Source: DASYRM01 sp036004405 (lineage in GTDB: Bacteria > Acidobacteriota > Vicinamibacteria > Vicinamibacterales > UBA2999). From it: DNA of 64,000 nt. Both the position numbers and the translations under genes were made by a program. The notes below the pieces were generated by a model. That model was not told the DNA's origin and made no database searches. It saw nothing but the letters and a program-made list of their open reading frames with translations. The stretch spans positions 1 to 64,000 of the forward strand of contig DASYRM010000187.1 in the NCBI GenBank assembly GCA_036004405.1, read 5' to 3'. Positions 62,943 to 64,000 of this stretch are shown here, one piece after another (positions within the stretch are counted from its first letter, which is position 1; every line of letters starts with the position of its first letter).

Positions 62943-64000
62943 TTCGACACGCTGAGCATGTCCACGTTCCAGAGCAGATGCGGCCGCACCACCGACGGGA
63001 TCGCGCCCCGCACCCGGGTGGAGTGGGCGGCGTAGAGCCGCGGGGCGGCGAAATACAGCGCCGGCACGTTCTCGCCCATCACCTTCTGCACGTCGTTGAA
63101 GAGCGCATGGCGCTGGGTCGCGTCGGTGGTGGCGGCCTGCTGCGCCATCAGCTGGTCGACGCGCGATTCCCACTCGGTGGCCGGCGTCTTCGACGCGATG
63201 TTCCAGGGATGGCCTTCGCCGGAGCTGACCCAGAAGTCCATATTGCCGGCCGGATCGACGTCGGTCCACAGCACCCGCATATAGATGGCGTCGTAGTCGC
63301 ACACCTGCAGCCGCTTCACCATGGCCCCCACCTCCAGCGGCGCGATCTCGAACGCCACGCCCACCTTGGCCGCCGCCTCGCGGATCACCGACGTGCCGCG
63401 CTCGTACCACGTGAGGCCCTTCTGCGTGATCAGGGTGAAGCGCGCCTCGGTGCCCTTCGCATCTTCCACCACGCCGTTGCCGTTGCGATCCTCGAGCCCG
63501 ATCGACTTCAGCAGCGCCTTTGCCGTGGACTCGTCGTAGGGATAGCGCGGGACGTTGGGCGAGAACCACTCCTTGTTGCCGGGCGTGACCGGGCCCCAGA
63601 CGGGGACCGCCTCGCCCAGGAACACGGACTGCGCAAACGCCTCGCGATCGACGGCGTGCGACAGCGCCTGCCGGAACTCGCGCCGCTGCACGAAGGCCCA
63701 CCGCGGATCCCTGCGGCGCGCCTCGGGCTTGAGGCAGAACCACAGGCCGTCGGCGTCCGTGGCGACGCCAATCTCCTCCATCTTCAACGTGCCCTGCTGC
63801 TCGAGGCGCTTCACCGGCACGTAGTCGTCGGGACGCAAGGCGTCCTGCGTCAAATCGGTGGCCCCGCTTTGCAGCCGCAGCAGCTCGGCGTTCTGGTCCG
63901 GGACAATCTCCAGCACTACGCGATCGACGTACGGCAGAGCGTCGCCATTGGGCGCCTTGCGCCAGTAGCGCGGGTTGCGGTCGAAGACCAGCCGCTGCCC
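62939..64000 (-). CDS. Peptide ABC transporter substrate-binding protein, family 5 (C-terminal part)
   Basis: An SBP_bac_5 protein without its N-terminal part, which is beyond the right edge. The frame is open from 64000 and starts with GQRLVFDRNPRYWR and NGDALPYVDRV, the typical SBP_bac_5 stretch. Later: DADGLWFCLKPEARRRDPRW, FRQALSHAVDREAFA and an ARFTLITQKG segment. The last residues MLSVSK and a TAG formed by a hairpin. It is probably the binding protein of the permeases at 57.8-59.8 kb, although 3 kb of other genes lie between. Confidence 0.9.
   Translation of the reverse strand, partial: GQRLVFDRNPRYWRKAPNGDALPYVDRVVLEIVPDQNAELLRLQSGATDLTQDALRPDDYVPVKRLEQQGTLKMEEIGVATDADGLWFCLKPEARRRDPRWAFVQRREFRQALSHAVDREAFAQSVFLGEAVPVWGPVTPGNKEWFSPNVPRYPYDESTAKALLKSIGLEDRNGNGVVEDAKGTEARFTLITQKGLTWYERGTSVIREAAAKVGVAFEIAPLEVGAMVKRLQVCDYDAIYMRVLWTDVDPAGNMDFWVSSGEGHPWNIASKTPATEWESRVDQLMAQQAATTDATQRHALFNDVQKVMGENVPALYFAAPRLYAAHSTRVRGAIPSVVRPHLLWNVDMLSVSK

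Overview
The window is a 64 kb piece of a GC-rich diderm bacterial chromosome, most probably an Acidobacteriota of the Vicinamibacteria (subdivision 6) type. The pointers are four members of the acidobacterial TIGR03435 family, an ECF sigma factor of the TIGR02999 type next to a Ser/Thr kinase with TPRs, a secreted protein with a C-terminal PxKF domain, a PadR plus membrane-protein pair, and lpxC and lgt as signs of an outer membrane with lipoproteins. There is no rRNA, tRNA, CRISPR array, prophage or insertion sequence that I can recognise, and no gap between genes longer than about 220 bases.

Layout. 0-9 kb: the end of an NtrC-type regulator, a large secreted hydrolase, a GT22 glycosyltransferase, a small broken gene, then xerC and trmFO. 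9-15.6 kb: an accessory block (ECF sigma, kinase, MFS exporter, TIGR03435 gene, small secreted protein). 15.6-19.4 kb: topA and dprA. In many bacteria dprA, topA, trmFO and xerC are adjacent, so the accessory block looks inserted into that cluster. 19.6-24.4 kb: a TPR protein, a lipoprotein and the housekeeping run rplU-rpmA-obg-nadD-rsfS-comF. 24.4-29.4 kb: secreted and outer-membrane proteins, including two TIGR03435 genes and a metallo-beta-lactamase-fold hydrolase. 29.5-32.6 kb: tmk-lysA, divergent from an ECF sigma / STAS / small-protein trio. 32.7-38.8 kb: a frameshifted TonB-dependent receptor, lpxC and uvrA. 38.9-41 kb: a small possible metal-handling cluster (Met/His-rich exported protein, two DUF6644-like membrane proteins, a 47-residue YHS protein, a 54-residue DUF2933 protein). 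41-45.8 kb: an ABC exporter (ATPase, FtsX permease, HlyD-like adaptor) with a decayed P-loop kinase gene. 45.8-50.5 kb: a tightly coupled minus-strand run (beta-propeller protein, amino-acid permease, polysaccharide deacetylase, lgt, DUF2934, a 60-residue ORF). 50.6-53.4 kb: HNH nuclease, NlpC/P60 lipoprotein, the fourth TIGR03435 gene, ppa. 53.4-59.8 kb: an overlapping minus-strand operon of two peptide-type ABC permeases, a 4-hydroxy-2-oxoglutarate-aldolase-like enzyme, an alanine-glyoxylate-type aminotransferase, an M48 protease and a transglycosylase. 59.8-64 kb: a frameshifted Uma2 nuclease, a PadR pair, a parvulin lipoprotein and the C-terminal part of a peptide-binding protein.

The most unusual structure is a family of short hairpins scattered between genes. 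Their stem sequences differ but both arms change together, the commonest loop is TGAA, and the outer flank often reads CTAC. That flank read on the other strand (GTAG) is the actual stop codon of tmk, the HNH gene and the peptide-binding protein. One copy lies inside a coding sequence. The best candidates for undescribed systems are the ECF-STAS-87-residue module, the hairpin family, the permease/aldolase/aminotransferase operon and the metal-handling cluster. Several genes (TonB receptor, Uma2, P-loop kinase, a small secreted protein) carry frameshifts or internal deletions. Single-base cases could be assembly errors, the deletions are more likely real.
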